Shown: positions 41,494 to 43,490 of the stretch, in pieces | How the letters are laid out: each line of letters begins with the position of its first letter | How positions within the stretch are numbered: position 1 is the stretch's first letter | Assembly (NCBI GenBank): GCA_029269125.1 | Contig: JARHXX010000029.1 | Coordinates: forward strand, 1-43,490 | DNA from: Kiritimatiellaeota bacterium B1221 | GTDB taxonomy: Bacteria > Verrucomicrobiota > Kiritimatiellia > SS1-B-03-39 > UBA6053 | Length of the DNA stretch: 43,490 nt | Direction of reading: 5' to 3' | The notes under the pieces: model-generated | Databases searched by the model: none | Told to the model about the DNA's origin: nothing | What the model saw: the letters and a program-made list of their open reading frames with translations, nothing else | Made by a program: the position numbers and the translations under genes

Positions 41494-41959
41494 ACTCACC
41501 CGAAAAGAAATCGAATCCGATGGATCTGCGATGCCACGAATTATGAACTTCCACGACCAACTGATTGGTTCCCGTCTGGTTCAGGTTACCCGCAGGCGCT
41601 CGGATTATACTCAACCTCCTCCGATATTAATTTTTGCAGACGGAACCACTCTGGCTACTCAATACGATGACGAGGGTAACCCCGGGGATACCGAGTGGCA
41701 GATCACCGACAGGGAAGGGTATATGTATCATTCGGTGCAAGTGCAGGACCTTGTTCGGCATTCGGTTACCGGTGTAGGGTATTTCGTCGATCTTCATAAC
41801 GATGACAGGAAGGTCATCCCCTACGTGGAGATTGAAAACGTGTTTCTCGTCTGCTGCATGACGCCACATGGTGGTGGCGTAATCCTCCATCACCGCCCCG
41901 GGAACGATGCCTGGGACCTCTTTTGTCAATTCACACCCAAACTTGAACTACAACCCTAA
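41486..41959 (+). CDS. Protein of unknown function in the clamp operon
   Basis: A protein of 157 residues from ATG 41486, preceded by GGAGGTG within the previous gene. A beta-rich middle (LIGSRLVQVTRRRSDYTQPP, then PILIFADGTTLATQYDD) and an acidic loop are seen; there is no signal, membrane segment or known motif. The stop is 15 bases before the sliding-clamp gene. A longer frame starting at 41321 is rejected because it overlaps the acidic gene almost entirely. Confidence 0.55.
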   Translation: MRRLTRKEIESDGSAMPRIMNFHDQLIGSRLVQVTRRRSDYTQPPPILIFADGTTLATQYDDEGNPGDTEWQITDREGYMYHSVQVQDLVRHSVTGVGYFVDLHNDDRKVIPYVEIENVFLVCCMTPHGGGVILHHRPGNDAWDLFCQFTPKLELQP

Positions 41960-41974
41960 CGAAAGGAATTTTAT

Positions 41975-43387
41975 ATGTCATTTACCATAAAAGGGCGCGA
42001 ACTCGCTGATGCCCTCACCGGTCTTCAAAAAGCGATGGCCCGTAAAACCAATCTCGCAGTGTTAAAGCACGTCCACTACCACTGCGACGACCAGACCGTT
42101 ACCGCAACCGTGACCGATCTGGATCACCACACTGAATACCGTTTCACCGACGCAGAAGTCAGCACCCCGTCAACCATACTGCTACCAGTCAAAGATCTGT
42201 TCCGCTTGGTAAAGTCCGCCAAAGATGATCAGGTCACGATCGAAGCTACGGACAATCCCCAGACCGCCAAAATCGGTCTTTCCGGGGCACTGGGGGAGCG
42301 AACTCATTTCCTTCCTTGCATGGATGCGGAAGAGTGGCCGGAGATGCCCGAGCGCACCCCTGTGCTTCCAGCGGATGATCGATTCATCGACGCTTATCGC
42401 ACCCTGGTTCCTTTTGCATCAACTGATCCCTCTCGGACTGTGCTTAACGGCATCGCGTTGCAGTTAGGAACCGGGGAACATACGCTTACCGCGACTGACG
42501 GCAAACGTCTTTGCACCTTATCCGGCCTAACGTTCCATGAGGATATCCAGGGAATAATTCCGTTGCTGAACATACTTAATTGGAATCGATTCCCGACCAC
42601 ATGTAAACTTGGAACCACTGACAAACAGTACCGTATCGAAGCCGGAAACTGGACTCTCCAAGGCAAGCTTGTGGACGGCTCTTACCCAAACTGGTCGCAG
42701 GTGATCCCGGATGCACATACCGATGACTGCGTCTTCCTACTTGCCGACGAAGATATCCCTGCGGTCAAGCAAGCGGTACAAACATTACCGGCTCCAAATT
42801 CAGAAACCGGTGGCGATAAGAATGCCGGGATCTGTCTGATGAAACAGGATGACATGGTGGTACTGGCCGCCTGTGATGCTCAGGAAAATTGGGGGCAGCA
42901 ACCGCTAAAACATTCTACCCTTAGTGGTAGCGAGTTCACCGCTTTCAACCGTAGCTACTTTCTAGAGGCGGTGGAAGCAGGATTTACCAAGTGGCAATTC
43001 AAAGACCACACGGCTCCACTACGTGCCGAAACCGAGAACGGGATCCACGTATTGATGCCCCTACGTCAGGAGAATGTACCGGGAGCTGTGGAGCCATCAA
43101 CTCATAAAGAAACCCCAACCCAACCCAAAACAAACCAAGAGGACCCCGAACCCATGCCAAAAGATACCAAACCATCACTTGCCGTAATGTCCTCAAATGA
43201 GGAGAAACAGGATGAAGACCTGCTGACCATGGTACAGAATGCCCGAGAAAGCTGCCGGACGCTGAACACCACTCTGAAGGACATCGCAGCAAAGATCCGT
43301 GCCGACCAACGTGCCAACAAGGCTCTGCACAGTGAATTGCAGAACGCCAAAGGCGTCTTGACTAAACTCAAGGACTTAGCCGCCTAG
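41975..43387 (+). CDS. Accessory DNA polymerase III sliding clamp (DnaN-like) with C-terminal tail
   Basis: A 470-residue protein. Residues 1 to about 360 follow the three-domain beta-clamp pattern: NLAVLKHVHYHCDDQTVTAT in domain 1, DPSRTVLNGIALQLGTGEHT and TATDGKRLC in domain 2, LVDGSYPNWSQVIP next, and FNRSYFLEAVEAGF then HVLMPLR, which is where a normal clamp ends. About 110 extra residues follow: a Pro/Thr/Lys linker and a coiled-coil segment (about 420-470) rich in Lys, Gln and Leu. It divides from chromosomal DnaN by this tail and by its neighbours. Probably encircles DNA during element replication, the tail recruiting a partner. AAAGGAA precedes ATG 41975. Confidence 0.85.
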   Translation: MSFTIKGRELADALTGLQKAMARKTNLAVLKHVHYHCDDQTVTATVTDLDHHTEYRFTDAEVSTPSTILLPVKDLFRLVKSAKDDQVTIEATDNPQTAKIGLSGALGERTHFLPCMDAEEWPEMPERTPVLPADDRFIDAYRTLVPFASTDPSRTVLNGIALQLGTGEHTLTATDGKRLCTLSGLTFHEDIQGIIPLLNILNWNRFPTTCKLGTTDKQYRIEAGNWTLQGKLVDGSYPNWSQVIPDAHTDDCVFLLADEDIPAVKQAVQTLPAPNSETGGDKNAGICLMKQDDMVVLAACDAQENWGQQPLKHSTLSGSEFTAFNRSYFLEAVEAGFTKWQFKDHTAPLRAETENGIHVLMPLRQENVPGAVEPSTHKETPTQPKTNQEDPEPMPKDTKPSLAVMSSNEEKQDEDLLTMVQNARESCRTLNTTLKDIAAKIRADQRANKALHSELQNAKGVLTKLKDLAA

Positions 43388-43396
43388 GTTCCTATT

Positions 43397-43416
43397 CGGG
43401 GATGTCCCGTTTCTTG
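43397..43416 (+). terminator. Weak hairpin after the clamp gene
   Basis: CGGG (43397-43400) and CCCG (43406-43409) with a 5-base loop, followed by TTTCTTGTT. The stem is only four pairs. Confidence 0.35.
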
Positions 43417-43490
43417 TTAAAATCGGTGGTGGCTTCAGGGTGAAGATATCAGGGTTGTTGTGAGGTTGTCAATTTCAAGGTAAGAGAGGT

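Overview
The window looks like a stretch of a Verrucomicrobiota chromosome, probably of the Opitutia/Puniceicoccales kind. This is inferred from gene content: a ThuA-like protein, a very large pilin-like protein with a GspK/PilX-type N-terminus, small secreted EF-hand proteins, a tyrosine-autokinase exopolysaccharide protein and a pyrH-frr pair. No rRNA is present, so the assignment rests on style, not a marker. A moderately GC-rich core (about 6.9-36.3 kb) is flanked by two accessory regions, each touching a tRNA gene.

Left accessory region (1-6863). Base 1 coincides with the end of an IS3-family insertion sequence whose orfA/orfB carry an A7G frameshift heptamer. The IS abuts a tyrosine integrase and has probably removed its promoter, its ribosome-binding site or its N-terminus. 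Then come a ribbon-helix-helix regulator with a promoter and operator, a small unknown protein, a primase-polymerase/helicase replication protein, iteron-like repeats and a strong hairpin, a coiled-coil protein, a cluster of stem-loops with mutually exclusive pairings, and a zinc-ribbon membrane protein. The region is AT-richer than the core and ends at the 3' end of a minus-strand tRNA-Met gene. I read it as the remnant of an integrated replicon-like element.

Core (6864-36291). In order: a degenerate SNase-like protein; a 1010-residue pilin-like protein with a secreted partner; a four-gene minus-strand operon (FmdB zinc ribbon, zinc-ribbon membrane protein, D-aminoacyl-tRNA deacylase dtd, secreted protein); a polyprenyl synthetase; a 1 kb composite tandem-repeat region; mutS; a ThuA-like protein; a secreted unknown; an FAD oxidoreductase; two EF-hand proteins; a YlbF-family protein divergent from hflX; a tyrosine autokinase with an apparently leaderless promoter; a DMT transporter; pyrH and frr; a pseudopilin; an ABC exporter paired with a DUF1854 protein; TatD; and a copper-type TonB-dependent receptor (OprC-like, CxxxM motif) behind a small cysteine-containing membrane protein. 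A tRNA-Pro closes the core.

Right accessory region (36292-43490). This run of plus-strand genes, several of them small, is separated by short hairpin terminators. It holds a Cas4/AddB-type PD-(D/E)XK nuclease with iron-sulfur cysteines, a DUF932 protein, a possible recombination partner, membrane proteins, a ribbon-helix-helix protein and an extra DNA sliding clamp with a 110-residue tail. Its main intergenic gap carries two identical-arm tandem palindromes and a parS-like site. Together these suggest a mobile replication/recombination/partition module whose remainder lies beyond the right edge.

The best candidates for something undescribed are the two opposed tandem-repeat arrays between the polyprenyl synthetase and mutS, and the clamp-nuclease-DUF932 module with its palindrome/parS-like site.
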